From Nocardioides sp. SLBN-35 (lineage in GTDB: Bacteria; Actinomycetota; Actinomycetes; Propionibacteriales; Nocardioidaceae): 64,000 nt of DNA. A program made the translations under genes and the position numbers. The DNA is taken from contig NZ_VFNU01000001.1 in assembly GCF_006715725.1 (NCBI RefSeq), forward strand, positions 2,046,001 to 2,110,000. Reading direction: 5' to 3'. Shown in pieces: positions 8,366 to 16,853 of the stretch. Within the stretch, counting starts at the first letter, position 1. Every line of letters starts with the position of its first letter. Below the pieces are notes generated by a model, which did no database searches, was not told the DNA's origin, and saw only the letters and a list, made by a program, of their open reading frames with translations.

Positions 8366-9295
8366 GTGCCCGAACTGCGCCCGATGCTCGCCACCCCGAG
8401 CACCCACGTGCCGCGGGGCGAGGAGTGGTGCCACGAGGTCAAGTGGGACGGCGTGCGCGCGCTCGGTTCCCTCGACGGGGGCGCGGTCACGCTGACCAGT
8501 CGCAACGGCAACCGGATCACCCCCGCGTGGCCGGAGCTGGTGACCCCGCCCACCGGCGTCCGCGACCTGGTCGTCGACGGCGAGATCATCGCGCTCAACG
8601 AGCGTGGCGTGCCTGACTTCCGGGTGCTCGCCGAGCGGATGCACGTGCGCAACGTGGCCACCGTGGCCCGCCTCGCTGCCCGGATCACCGCGACCTACAT
8701 GGTCTTCGACCTGCTCCGCCTCGACGGCGAGGACCTCTGTGCCCTGCCGCTGCACGAGCGTCGCCGCCGGCTGGCCGAACTCGACCTGGGCCGCTCCGGG
8801 TGGCAGGTCCCGGCGGAGTACGACGACGGCGCGATGCTCTTCGAGGCGACCCGCGCCCAGGGGCTCGAGGGCATCGTCAGCAAGCGCCGCGACTCGACGT
8901 ACCGACCCGGCGAGCGCAGCCACCACTGGCTGAAGCTCCCGCACCGTCACCGCGGCTCGTTCGTGGTCGGCGGGTGGCGCCCGCAGGTCGGCACGAGCGA
9001 CCGGCTGGCCTCGCTCCTGGTGGGGGAGCCGACCGCCGACGGGCTGGCCTACCGCGGCCGGGTCGGCAGCGGCATCGGCGCGAAGCAGTCCCGCGCCCTC
9101 GCCGAGCTGCTGGCGCCCCTGGCTCGTGCCTCGAGCCCGTTCGCCGACGAGGTGCCGCGGGCCGACGCCGACGGGACCTGGTGGGTGGACCCGGTGGTGG
9201 TCGTCGACGTCGACACCCACGGGCTCGGCTACGAGCGGCTCCGGCAGCCGTCGTACCAGGGCGTGCGGACCGACCTGACCCCCGAGGACCTGTGA
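8366..9295 (+). CDS. ATP-dependent DNA ligase (LigD ligase-domain type)
   Basis: A 309-residue ATP-dependent DNA ligase corresponding to the ligase domain of LigD or to stand-alone LigC. The nucleotidyl-transfer motif is VKWDG with Lys26 as the adenylated lysine. VDGEIIAL, VFDLL, EGIVSKR and WLKL follow as the remaining nucleotidyltransferase motifs, then an OB-fold domain. In Mycobacterium LigD, ligase, polymerase and phosphoesterase form one chain; here the ligase is a separate protein. The next gene encodes the polymerase and overlaps by one base (TGATG), so the pair is co-translated and probably joins ends held by Ku. The start is GTG with no leader. Confidence 0.9.
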   Translation: MPELRPMLATPSTHVPRGEEWCHEVKWDGVRALGSLDGGAVTLTSRNGNRITPAWPELVTPPTGVRDLVVDGEIIALNERGVPDFRVLAERMHVRNVATVARLAARITATYMVFDLLRLDGEDLCALPLHERRRRLAELDLGRSGWQVPAEYDDGAMLFEATRAQGLEGIVSKRRDSTYRPGERSHHWLKLPHRHRGSFVVGGWRPQVGTSDRLASLLVGEPTADGLAYRGRVGSGIGAKQSRALAELLAPLARASSPFADEVPRADADGTWWVDPVVVVDVDTHGLGYERLRQPSYQGVRTDLTPEDL

Positions 9296-10212
9296 TGGCG
9301 AAGAAGGCCGACCATCCCCAGACCGAGGTCCACGTCGACGTCGAGGGCCGCACCCTGCGGCTCACCAACCTGGAGAAGGTGCTCTACCCGAGCACCGGCA
9401 CCACCAAGGGCGAGGTGCTCGACTACTACGTGCGGGTCGCCCCCGCGCTGCTGCCGCACCTCGCCGGCCGCCCGGTCACCCGGATCCGGTGGCCGCACGG
9501 TGTCGGCGACATGAGCTTCTTCGAGAAGAACGCACCCCGCGGCACCCCGAGCTGGGTGCGCACCGCGGAGGTGCCGACCACCGGCAGCCGCGGCCCCAGC
9601 CGACACGGCGACACGCTCGTGTTCCCGATCATCGAGGACCTCCCGACCCTGGTGTGGGCGGTCAACCTCGCCGCCCTCGAGCTGCACGTCCACCAGTGGA
9701 CCGTCGACGAGGACGACGAACCCGTCGGCGCCGACCGGATCGTCATCGACCTCGACCCCGGCGAGCCGGCCGGGCTCCACGAGTGCTGCCAGGTCGCGCT
9801 GCTCGTGCAGGAGGCCCTCGCCGAGCGCGACCTCGACGCGGTCGCGGTCACCAGCGGCAGCAAGGGCCTGCACCTGTACGCACCGCTCGCCGAGCCGCTC
9901 CCGTCGGCCGAGACCAGCGAGCTGGCCAAGGAGATCGCCGAGGAGCTGCAGGCCGCCCGCCCCGAGCTGGTCACCGCCACCATGACCAAGGCGCGCCGGC
10001 GCGGGAAGGTGTTCCTGGACTGGTCCCAGAACGCCGGCTCCAAGACCACCGTGGCGCCGTACTCGCTGCGCGGCACGCCGCGCCCCCAGGTGGCGACCCC
10101 GATCGGCTGGGACGAGGTCGCCGAGGGCGCCGAGGACCCGCTCGGGCTCGACCAGTTCACGCCGACGCAGGTGCTGCAGCGCGTCGAGGAGTACGGCGAC
10201 CTGTTCGCCTGA
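9295..10212 (+). CDS. LigD-type polymerase/primase domain protein
   Basis: A 305-residue stand-alone polymerase of the archaeo-eukaryotic primase superfamily, equivalent to the LigD POL domain. It fills gaps and adds nucleotides during end joining. Catalytic acids are visible as IDLDP (Asp152 and Asp154) and FLDWSQN (Asp242), with SGSKGLHLY as the nucleotide-binding motif between them. The ATG overlaps the stop of the ligase gene by one base. No LigD phosphoesterase domain is present in this or the neighbouring genes. It converges with a small hypothetical gene 7 bases downstream. Confidence 0.92.
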   Translation: MAKKADHPQTEVHVDVEGRTLRLTNLEKVLYPSTGTTKGEVLDYYVRVAPALLPHLAGRPVTRIRWPHGVGDMSFFEKNAPRGTPSWVRTAEVPTTGSRGPSRHGDTLVFPIIEDLPTLVWAVNLAALELHVHQWTVDEDDEPVGADRIVIDLDPGEPAGLHECCQVALLVQEALAERDLDAVAVTSGSKGLHLYAPLAEPLPSAETSELAKEIAEELQAARPELVTATMTKARRRGKVFLDWSQNAGSKTTVAPYSLRGTPRPQVATPIGWDEVAEGAEDPLGLDQFTPTQVLQRVEEYGDLFA

Positions 10213-10219
10213 CCCGGCC

Positions 10220-10591
10220 TCAGGCCAGCCGGCGCCGCATCGGGTAGACGTCGAACTCGGTGACCGCACCCGCCGGGTCGCCGCCCGAGCCGACGGCATG
10301 CGCCACCTCGTCGGGGGAGACCGCGTGGTCGGCCTCGTCGAGGGTGGCGTCGATCAGCATCTGGAACTCCGCCGACGGGTGGTCCACCCGCTGTGCTGTC
10401 GTGTCGATCCGCCAGCCGGCCCGGCCGAGCTCGTTGAACAGGCCCATCAGGGTGGTGTTCTTCTCGGCGGCGATGCCCTCGAAGCCGTCGGCGGCCTCGA
10501 TCAGGTAGACCGGGCGGAGGACGGCGAGCGCGGCGGCGTCGTACAGCGGCACCCACAGGCGCGCGTACTCGTAGGACCGCTTCGCGCTCAC
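10220..10591 (-). CDS. Conserved-looking hypothetical protein, 123 aa
   Basis: I do not recognise this protein. It has no signal peptide or membrane segment. The N-terminus MSAKRSYEYARLWVPLYD is followed by a mixed alpha/beta sequence, suggesting a small soluble domain. The GTG start at 10591 is supported by TACACT (10603-10598) exactly six bases upstream, the leaderless spacing seen repeatedly in this window. It is convergent with the LigD-type polymerase gene, and the following PP2C gene is on the same strand with a 28-base gap, but no functional link is evident. Confidence 0.65.
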   Translation of the reverse strand: MSAKRSYEYARLWVPLYDAAALAVLRPVYLIEAADGFEGIAAEKNTTLMGLFNELGRAGWRIDTTAQRVDHPSAEFQMLIDATLDEADHAVSPDEVAHAVGSGGDPAGAVTEFDVYPMRRRLA

Positions 10592-10619
10592 GGTCCCAGT
10601 GTAGGGCCAGGGACGGACG

Positions 10620-11438
10620 TCAGGCAGAGCGCAACGGGCGGACGGCGGCCGGGTCGACCACGTTGGCGAGGTCGACGGCCGCGCCGAGCACCTGGCCGTT
10701 GGCCGCGATCGCGGGCGCGTCGACCACGTCGGCGACGATCGCCGTCACGTTGTCGCGGCTGCCGCCGTCGAGCGCGGCCAGCACCAGCCGGTCCACGGCC
10801 ATCGTGCGACTGTCGAGGCCCAGGCCCAGCGCGATGGCGGCGGGGGACAGGACGTCGGTCAGGCCGTCGCTGCACAGCAACAGCCGGTCTCCCGGCCGCA
10901 GGTCGAGCAGCAGCAGGTCCGGATCGGGCACGTGCTCGCCGTCGACGGCGTGCAGCACGACGTTGCGGTACGGCGACACGGCGGCCTGCGCCGGCGTGAG
11001 CTGTCCGTCGTCGACCATCGACTGCACCAGGGTCTGGTCGTGGGAGAGCTGGCTCAGCTCGCCCTCGCGCAGCAGGTAGGCGCGGGAGTCGCCGACGTGG
11101 GCCAGCGCCGTGTGGATGCCGTCGGTCAGCAGCGCGGTCAGCGTGGTCGCCATGCCGGTGCGGCGCGGGTCGGCCGCGATCCCCGCCGCGAGCTGGGCGT
11201 GCGCCTCGCGCGTCGCCGCACCGAGCAGCCGCGCCGGCTCGTGGCCGGGATGGGCCAGGGAGCGGGCGCTGACGACGTACGACGTCGTGGCCGAGGCGAC
11301 CTCACCGGCCTCGGCGCCGCCGACGCCGTCGGCCACGCAGAGCAGGTAGGGACCGGCGAAGCCGGCATCCTCGTTGTTGGTGCGCACGCGACCGGTCTCG
11401 CTGCGCGCGGCGAAGCGGAACTGGAGCACGGCGCTCAC
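10620..11438 (-). CDS. PP2C-type protein phosphatase (PstP-like catalytic domain)
   Basis: A 272-residue soluble Mn/Mg-dependent serine/threonine phosphatase. All canonical metal and catalytic motifs are present: RTNNEDAG at the N-terminus, ADGVGG, GDSRAYLLR, CSDGLTDVL, and SRDNVTAIV near the end. It is much closer to the standard bacterial PP2C consensus than the phosphatase at 715-1596. Unlike PstP, it has no C-terminal membrane anchor. No kinase gene lies beside it. The start ATG follows a GGGAGGTGAGC stretch that can serve as ribosome site. Its substrates cannot be read from context. Confidence 0.9.
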   Translation of the reverse strand: MSAVLQFRFAARSETGRVRTNNEDAGFAGPYLLCVADGVGGAEAGEVASATTSYVVSARSLAHPGHEPARLLGAATREAHAQLAAGIAADPRRTGMATTLTALLTDGIHTALAHVGDSRAYLLREGELSQLSHDQTLVQSMVDDGQLTPAQAAVSPYRNVVLHAVDGEHVPDPDLLLLDLRPGDRLLLCSDGLTDVLSPAAIALGLGLDSRTMAVDRLVLAALDGGSRDNVTAIVADVVDAPAIAANGQVLGAAVDLANVVDPAAVRPLRSA

Positions 11439-11486
11439 CTCCCGGGGTCGTCCTGTTCAACGCCCGGGAGGGGCGCCTGAGTTCCC

Positions 11487-11525
11487 CGGAGGTCGAGGAG
11501 GTCGCGCAGCGACCGTCACGAGACC
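11487..11525 (-). repeat. Isolated copy of the dispersed hairpin repeat
   Basis: The segment reads ggtcgaggaggtcgcgcagc-gacc followed by gtcacgagacc. This is the reverse complement of the unit found at 7330-7360, including its ggtctcgtgac part. It sits in the 99-base gap between the DUF3107 and PP2C genes and carries the same 6-base stem inverted repeat. There is no tandem copy here. Confidence 0.8.
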
Positions 11526-11537
11526 CGGCAGTCCGAC

Positions 11538-11768
11538 CTACGAGCGGAAGCCCACCTGGCCCGACGTGCTGCGGCCGATCTCGACGTAGGCGAGCTTGGC
11601 GGCGGGGACGACGGTGACCTTGCCCTTGGTGTCGGTCAGCGTGATCACGCCGTCGGCGGCGGCGATGGCGTCGGCGACCAGCTTCGCGACGGCCTCGTTG
11701 GACTCGTCGGTCTCGATGACCAGCTCACGGGCGGTGTTCTGCACACCGATCTTGACCTCGACGGTCAT
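11538..11768 (-). CDS. DUF3107 family protein (TB9.4-like)
   Basis: A 76-residue acidic protein of the DUF3107 family (M. tuberculosis TB9.4 type), whose function is unknown. The sequence MTVEVKIGVQNTARELVIET opens with the family's typical strand, followed by a helix and a final beta hairpin ending GQVGFRS. I chose the ATG at 11768 because an AGGAG site lies seven bases before it; the GTG two codons upstream would be too close to that site. In M. tuberculosis the homologue sits beside a TetR gene near moeZ (my recollection), and the same three genes are neighbours here. Confidence 0.85.
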   Translation of the reverse strand: MTVEVKIGVQNTARELVIETDESNEAVAKLVADAIAAADGVITLTDTKGKVTVVPAAKLAYVEIGRSTSGQVGFRS

Positions 11769-11832
11769 GGTCACACTCCTCGTTCGTGGGGACGCCAGCC
11801 TAGCCAGGGACTGGTCGGTCAGCTCCGGTCGG

Positions 11833-12483
11833 TCAGCTCTCGTCGGTCTTCGGGTAGCCGCGGATGCCGCGCCACGCCAGGCCCGCCACCAGGGCGGTCG
11901 CCTCGTCGCGACCCAGGCCGGCCATGGCCCCGTCGTTCTCGGTCAGCCAGAACCGGGCGCTGACCTGGGCCATTCCCACGAGGGAGACGGCGAGCAGCTG
12001 GGAGGCCGCGGGCGGCAGAGCCGTGTCCTCGGCGATGACCGTCGCGATCAGGTCGGCGCACTCGGTGGTGACCCGGTCGATGTGCCCGCGCACGGCGGGC
12101 TCGTTGGTGAGGTCGGACTCGAACACCAGCCGGAAGGCGCCGGTGTCGTGGCCGACGTACGCGTAGAAGGCGTCGATGGTCGCCGCTACCCGCTGCTTGT
12201 TGTCGTGGGTCGAGTCGAGCGCCTTGCGGCAGTTGGCGATGATCGAGTCGCAGGCGGCGTCGAGGATCGCGAGGTAGAGCTCGAGCTTGCCGGGGAAGTG
12301 CTGGTAGAGCACCGGCTTGGACACCCCGGCCCGCTCGGCGATGTCGTCCATCGCCGCGGCGTGGTAGCCCTGGGCCACGAAGACCTCGAGGGCAGCGGAC
12401 AGCAGCTGAGCGCGTCGCTCGCGTCGCGGGAGTCGTACGCCGCGCGGCCGCGGCTCGTCCAGGTCGAACTGCTCGGTCACCAC
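11833..12483 (-). CDS. TetR family transcriptional regulator
   Basis: A 216-residue TetR/AcrR repressor. The N-terminal helix-turn-helix is clear (about residues 20-65: LLSAALEVFVAQGY, IAERAGVSKPVLYQHF). A helical ligand-binding domain follows, and the position matches Rv3208 of M. tuberculosis. Several GTG codons are possible starts. I favour 12483 because TAGTCT (12496-12491) lies seven bases upstream, the leaderless spacing used elsewhere in the window. The gene is divergent from moeZ across about 160 bases. Its target is unknown; self-regulation and control of the DUF3107 gene 64 bases downstream are plausible. Confidence 0.88.
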   Translation of the reverse strand: MVTEQFDLDEPRPRGVRLPRRERRAQLLSAALEVFVAQGYHAAAMDDIAERAGVSKPVLYQHFPGKLELYLAILDAACDSIIANCRKALDSTHDNKQRVAATIDAFYAYVGHDTGAFRLVFESDLTNEPAVRGHIDRVTTECADLIATVIAEDTALPPAASQLLAVSLVGMAQVSARFWLTENDGAMAGLGRDEATALVAGLAWRGIRGYPKTDES

Positions 12484-12647
12484 GGACACGAGACTACTCG
12501 CTGGTAGCCGGGGTCCGGATGCCGGGACGTGGTGCCCGGGCCTTGGACCCGACAGGGACCATGGACGCATCGAGGGAACAGCCCGGGCCGTCGCAGCGTT
12601 GCGCCCAGGCCCCCCATTCCATCCAGCAGTACCCGAGGAGCAACACC

Positions 12648-13856
12648 GTGAGCTTTCCCGCGCTGGTCGAGCCGGCAGCCGAGCTGACCATCGACGAGGT
12701 CCGCCGCTACAGCCGCCACCTGATCATCCCCGACGTCGCGATGGACGGTCAGAAGCGCCTCAAGAACGCCAAGGTGCTCGTGATCGGCGCAGGCGGTCTC
12801 GGCAGCCCGGCGCTGCTCTACCTGGCCGCGGCGGGCGTCGGCACGCTCGGCATCGCCGAGTTCGACGAGGTCGACGAGTCCAACCTGCAGCGCCAGGTCA
12901 TCCACGGCATGTCCGACCTCGGCAAGTCCAAGGGCCTGTCCGCCAAGGAGTCGATCCACGAGATCAACCCGCTGATCGAGGTGGTCCTCCACGAGGAGCG
13001 CCTCGACAACGACAACGTGATGGACGTCTTCCGGGGCTACGACCTGATCGTCGACGGCACCGACAACTTCGCCACGCGCTACATGGTCAACGACGCGGCG
13101 TACTTCCTCGGGATCCCCTACGTGTGGGGCTCGATCTACCGCTTCGACGGCCAGGCGTCGGTCTTCGCGCCGACCATGGCCGACGACGCCCCCTGCTACC
13201 GCTGCCTCTACCCGGAGCCGCCGCCGCCGGGCATGGTCCCCTCCTGCGCCGAGGGCGGCGTGCTGGGCGTGCTTTGCGCGAGCATCGGCTCGATCCAGGT
13301 GAACGAGGCCATCAAGCTGCTGATCGGCGCCGGCGACCCGGCCATCGGCAAGCTCGTCATCTACGACGCCCTCGAGCTGGAGTGGCGCAAGCTGAAGGTC
13401 CGCAAGGACCCCAACTGCGCGCTGTGCGGCGAGAACCCCACCGTCACCGGCCTGATCGACTACGACGCCTTCTGCGGCGCGATCTCCGAGGAGGCCGCCG
13501 ACGCCGCGGCGGACGCCACCATCTCGGTGACCCAGCTCGCCTCGATGATCAAGGAGAAGGAGGAGGGCAGCCGCGACTTCGTCCTCGTCGACGTCCGCGA
13601 GCCCGCCGAGGCCGAGATCAACCACATCCCCGGCGCCGTCCTGATCCCCAAGGGCGAGTTCCTCAACGGCAACGCCCTCGGCCTGCTCCCGCCGGTCGAC
13701 TCGGGCAAGCAGGTCGTCCTGCACTGCAAGAGCGGCGTCCGCTCGGCCGAGTGCCTGGCGATCGTCAAGGGCGCCGGCTACGACGACGCGGTCCACGTCG
13801 GTGGCGGCGTCGTGGCCTGGGTCAACCAGATCGACCCGAGCCAGCCCAGCTACTGA
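12648..13856 (+). CDS. moeZ: MoeZ-type adenylyltransferase/sulfurtransferase (ThiF + rhodanese)
   Basis: A 402-residue cytosolic E1-like enzyme that adenylates the C-terminus of ubiquitin-like sulfur carriers (MoaD, CysO) and supplies sulfur through a rhodanese domain. The ThiF/MoeB domain has GAGGLG (47-52) and two zinc CxxC pairs (C183/C186 and C257/C260). The C-terminal rhodanese domain carries the active-site Cys360 in HCKSGVRS. The GTG at 12648 has a GAGGAG site eight bases upstream; longer frames lack family similarity. The role in molybdopterin and cysteine synthesis is known for mycobacterial MoeZ. A moaE gene lies about 26 kb away. Strong terminator downstream. Confidence 0.93.
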   Translation: MSFPALVEPAAELTIDEVRRYSRHLIIPDVAMDGQKRLKNAKVLVIGAGGLGSPALLYLAAAGVGTLGIAEFDEVDESNLQRQVIHGMSDLGKSKGLSAKESIHEINPLIEVVLHEERLDNDNVMDVFRGYDLIVDGTDNFATRYMVNDAAYFLGIPYVWGSIYRFDGQASVFAPTMADDAPCYRCLYPEPPPPGMVPSCAEGGVLGVLCASIGSIQVNEAIKLLIGAGDPAIGKLVIYDALELEWRKLKVRKDPNCALCGENPTVTGLIDYDAFCGAISEEAADAAADATISVTQLASMIKEKEEGSRDFVLVDVREPAEAEINHIPGAVLIPKGEFLNGNALGLLPPVDSGKQVVLHCKSGVRSAECLAIVKGAGYDDAVHVGGGVVAWVNQIDPSQPSY

Positions 13857-13864
13857 GCGGTCGA

Positions 13865-13900
13865 AAGGGCCCCGCGATCCGGCTGGATCGCGGGGCCCTT
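13865..13900. terminator. Strong intrinsic terminator between convergent moeZ and M6 protease genes
   Basis: A perfect 16-base stem (13865-13880 with 13885-13900) closes a ggct loop, and the stem itself begins with AA and ends with TT. The tail is ccttgtcc rather than a pure T run. Because both flanking genes converge on it, it probably works in both directions. Confidence 0.85.
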
Positions 13901-13926
13901 CCTTGTCCCCGGTGGTCCGGTCGCCC

Positions 13927-16197
13927 TTACGGGTTGCTGACCTGGACGTCGATGGAGCGGTCGGCGTTCTCGGCAGTGACCCTCGCGGTCACGCCGGCCC
14001 CGGCGACCTTCACCGAGTTCCACGGGTTGGCGGCCGTCCAGTACCGGTTCGGGTCCGTGTCGTCGAAGGTCGGGATCCCCGCGACCGACGGCGCGCACGC
14101 CTCCTGGGAGGTGAAGCCGGTCTTCGTCGGCACCTGCGTGTGCAGGCACACCGGGTCGGTCGCGTGCAGCCCGAACGTGGCGTCGAAGGGCTCGCGCCGG
14201 TTGGTCGGGCTGGTGCCGTCGGGGTAGGTCAGCGAGTCCGGCCGTACGTCGACCGGCAGCGCGTAGCCCTCACCCTCGTGCGTGATGGTGTTGTTGTCGG
14301 CGTAGGCCTGGTCGACCAGCCAGACCAGCATGCCGGTCTGGTAGGGGAAGTGCTCCACCCAGTCGGGCCGCGTGACCCCCTCGGAGAACTGGTACGGGCC
14401 GTTCTGCAAGGTGGCGTCGTAGCCGACGTACTGCCTGTTCTCGAGCAGGTAGTAGCGACCCGTCGTCTTGGTCTCGGTCCCGGTCGACACCTTGAACCCG
14501 TCGACGGTCCAGCCGTTGTCGCCGTTCTCGGCTCCGTCGGCGAAGGTCGCCTTGTCGTTGGTCACCGTGATGTCGTCGAGGAAGGCCCCCGCCTCGTTGA
14601 CGCCGCCGTCGGTGGCGTAGCGGAACCGGAACAGCGAGGTCGACCCGCTGGCCCGGTAGGCCCACTTGTGGCCGGACCACCCGGAGCTCCCGGTGATCGC
14701 GTCGAGCGTCTTCCAGGTGGCGCCGTTGTCGAGCGAGTACTCGGCGTACAGGTAGTCGTAGTCGGTCTCGATCTGGTTCCAGACCTTCGCGCCCACCGTC
14801 ACCCGCGACGCCGCCGGCACCGACCGGGTCAGCGTGTTGACCAGGTTGTCGCCGCGCCCGGAGTACCACGCGTGCGCCCCGGTCGCCGGCGCGGTGTACG
14901 TCGTCGTGGTGGTCTTGTCCGGGAGGTCGACCTTGACCGCCTGGTCCTGGCCGACCGCCGTCACCTGCGACGGGCTGAGCCGGTAGGCCCCGCTCTGCCC
15001 GGAGCCCACCTCGGAGTAGTCGAGCCAGCCGAGGAAGAGCTTCTCCTCGGGGCCCATCAGGCCGGGCGTGGTGCCGATGTCGGTGAGGCCGTGGCCCAGC
15101 CAGGAGCCGGACGACATGAGCGTCCAGAAGCCCGTGCCGTTCTCGCCGTCCGCGGTGTCGTAGTAGTCGGGCAGCTCGAGGTCGTGGCCGTACTCGTGGG
15201 CGAACACGCCCAGGCCGCCGTTCTCCGGCTCCACGGTGTAGTCGCCGATGAAGAACTTCGACTGTCCGACCTGGGTGCCGCCGTACAGGTTCTGCTGCGG
15301 TCCGCCGTCACCCTCGACGGTCGGCCCGGTCTGGCCGTAGCGGTCGCCGTAGGCGTACCAGCGGTGCGACCAGATGGCGTCCTCTCCGCCACCGCCCTCC
15401 TCGCCGCCGCCGGCGTGCACCGCCTGGAAGTGGTCGAGGTAACCGTCGGGCTCGTTGAAGTCGCCGTCGCCGTCGTAGTCGTAGCGGTCCCACACGTCGA
15501 ACTGCGACAGGTAGGCGTCGATCTCGGCGGGCGTCTTGCCCGCGGCCACCTGGGCGGCGTACCAGGCGTTCGCGGTGTCGGCGATGAACGCCCACGACCC
15601 GCCGTTGTCCTCGATCGCGTTGTCGCCGTAGCTCGACGCGTTGCCGGGCACGGTCACCCAGTCCTCGGTCGTGACGCTGACGTCGTAGCGGCCACCCGAC
15701 AGCTGGCGGTAGTAGTCGTGGAACGACTCGCCGTCACCCATGAACATGTCGTCGTAGTGCGCCTTGTCGAAGTCCGGCACCCAGTACGTCGAGTTGTCGA
15801 CCGAGCGGTCGGGCTCGGGGATCTGGTTGTGCAGCGGCCCGGGGGTGCGGCCGTAGCGTCCTGAGCTCGCCGTGCCGAACTGGCCGAGGAAGGTCAGCAC
15901 CTTGTCGGTCCGGTTCACCGGGAACTCGACGTACTCGCCGTCGGCCAGCTGGACGGTCGCGCCGCCGCCGGCCTGCTGCTTCAGCTGCGCGCTGCCGTTG
16001 GCGAGCATCGCCCGCGCCTTGCGCAGATCCTTGCGATGCTCCTTGGTCTTCGGTCCGGGCCGGTCGTGCGACTTGCCGTGCGCGTTGCCCTGCGGCGAGG
16101 GACCGTCGGTGGACGGGATCGCCTGGGCGGGTTGGGAGAGGGTGCCTCCGAGGGCGAGGACCGCGGCGCCGGCGACGACGCCGGATGCTAGTTTCAC
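13927..16197 (-). CDS. Secreted M6 family metalloprotease (immune inhibitor A-like)
   Basis: A 756-residue secreted zinc protease. The N-terminus MKLASGVVAGAAVLALG is a signal peptide ending near AQA at residue 26. A Lys/Arg-rich propeptide follows, then the M6 catalytic domain with the zinc motif HEYGH at 334-338 (extended HDLELPDYYD). Asp/Gly-rich stretches (YDYDGDGDFNEPDG) look like calcium-binding sites. The C-terminal half contains a MAM/laminin-G-like beta domain as in immune inhibitor A proteins. The GTG at 16197 follows a GGAGG site and fits the signal peptide; the longer open frame upstream is not family sequence. Likely role: extracellular protein degradation. Confidence 0.9.
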   Translation of the reverse strand: MKLASGVVAGAAVLALGGTLSQPAQAIPSTDGPSPQGNAHGKSHDRPGPKTKEHRKDLRKARAMLANGSAQLKQQAGGGATVQLADGEYVEFPVNRTDKVLTFLGQFGTASSGRYGRTPGPLHNQIPEPDRSVDNSTYWVPDFDKAHYDDMFMGDGESFHDYYRQLSGGRYDVSVTTEDWVTVPGNASSYGDNAIEDNGGSWAFIADTANAWYAAQVAAGKTPAEIDAYLSQFDVWDRYDYDGDGDFNEPDGYLDHFQAVHAGGGEEGGGGEDAIWSHRWYAYGDRYGQTGPTVEGDGGPQQNLYGGTQVGQSKFFIGDYTVEPENGGLGVFAHEYGHDLELPDYYDTADGENGTGFWTLMSSGSWLGHGLTDIGTTPGLMGPEEKLFLGWLDYSEVGSGQSGAYRLSPSQVTAVGQDQAVKVDLPDKTTTTTYTAPATGAHAWYSGRGDNLVNTLTRSVPAASRVTVGAKVWNQIETDYDYLYAEYSLDNGATWKTLDAITGSSGWSGHKWAYRASGSTSLFRFRYATDGGVNEAGAFLDDITVTNDKATFADGAENGDNGWTVDGFKVSTGTETKTTGRYYLLENRQYVGYDATLQNGPYQFSEGVTRPDWVEHFPYQTGMLVWLVDQAYADNNTITHEGEGYALPVDVRPDSLTYPDGTSPTNRREPFDATFGLHATDPVCLHTQVPTKTGFTSQEACAPSVAGIPTFDDTDPNRYWTAANPWNSVKVAGAGVTARVTAENADRSIDVQVSNP

Positions 16198-16522
16198 GAT
16201 TGCCTCCGAGCTGGGTGGGTGGAGCGTCCGGACGGCGCGCAAGGAGGCCCGAGGGTTGCACCGGCCCCCCTGGAACAATCCGGCGCAGTGACGTAGCCCA
16301 CACGAAGATCGTGGTGGCGCGCAAGGGGTAGGGCGAAAGTTTGCCGTCGGCGTGACCGCGACGCCGTGTCGTCGTTGTTCAGGGCACGCGGCCTCGCAGT
16401 CGCGTCGCACCAATCGGAGGGCGTCCGGGCACCACGACCCGGGCTGCACCGAGGGAGCACCGGGAGCCCCGTTCGGCCGGACGGGGCTCTCTGCCCGTCC
16501 GGGGCCGTCCGCGCGGCAGGGC
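16198..16522. other. 325-base intergenic region between divergent protease and ATL genes
   Basis: No gene was found. It must contain the M6 protease promoter (minus strand) and the ATL promoter (plus strand). A perfect 9-base hairpin (gagccccgt 16464-16472 with acggggctc 16481-16489) lies just before the ATL start and could affect its leader. No repeat of the dispersed family was seen here. Confidence 0.5.
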
Positions 16523-16837
16523 ATGATCGGGGGCGTGGACGAGGGGTACGTCGAGCGGGTGCTCGACCTGGTCGAGCAGGTCCCGCCGGGACGGGTGACG
16601 ACGTACGGCGCCGTGGCGGCCGTCGCCGGAGGAGGCCCGCGTCAGGTGGGCTCGGTCATGGCGAGGTACGGCGGCCCGGTGCCGTGGTGGCGGGTCGTGC
16701 GTGCCGACGGCACGCTCCCACCGAGCCACGACGACCGGGCCCGCGAGCTGTACCTCGCCGAGGGAACGCCGCTGCGCAGCAGCAGCGGCGCCCTCGACAT
16801 GCGCCGGGCCTTCTGGGACCCGGCGACCGGGGACTAG
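16523..16837 (+). CDS. Alkyltransferase-like protein (ATL), MGMT family without active-site Cys
   Basis: A 104-residue single-domain homologue of O6-alkylguanine-DNA alkyltransferase. The helix-turn-helix region (GRVTTYGAVAAVAGGG) is followed by the active-site loop PWWRVV at residues 54-59, where true MGMT has PCHRV. The acceptor Cys is Trp and the His is also Trp, so it cannot accept alkyl groups. Such ATLs bind alkylated guanine and hand it to nucleotide excision repair. Most described ATLs have PWHR, so PWWR is an uncommon variant to my knowledge. The start is uncertain: ATG 16523 or GTG 16535. It converges with tpx. Confidence 0.85.
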   Translation: MIGGVDEGYVERVLDLVEQVPPGRVTTYGAVAAVAGGGPRQVGSVMARYGGPVPWWRVVRADGTLPPSHDDRARELYLAEGTPLRSSSGALDMRRAFWDPATGD

Positions 16838-16853
16838 TCCCGGGCGGGGTGGA

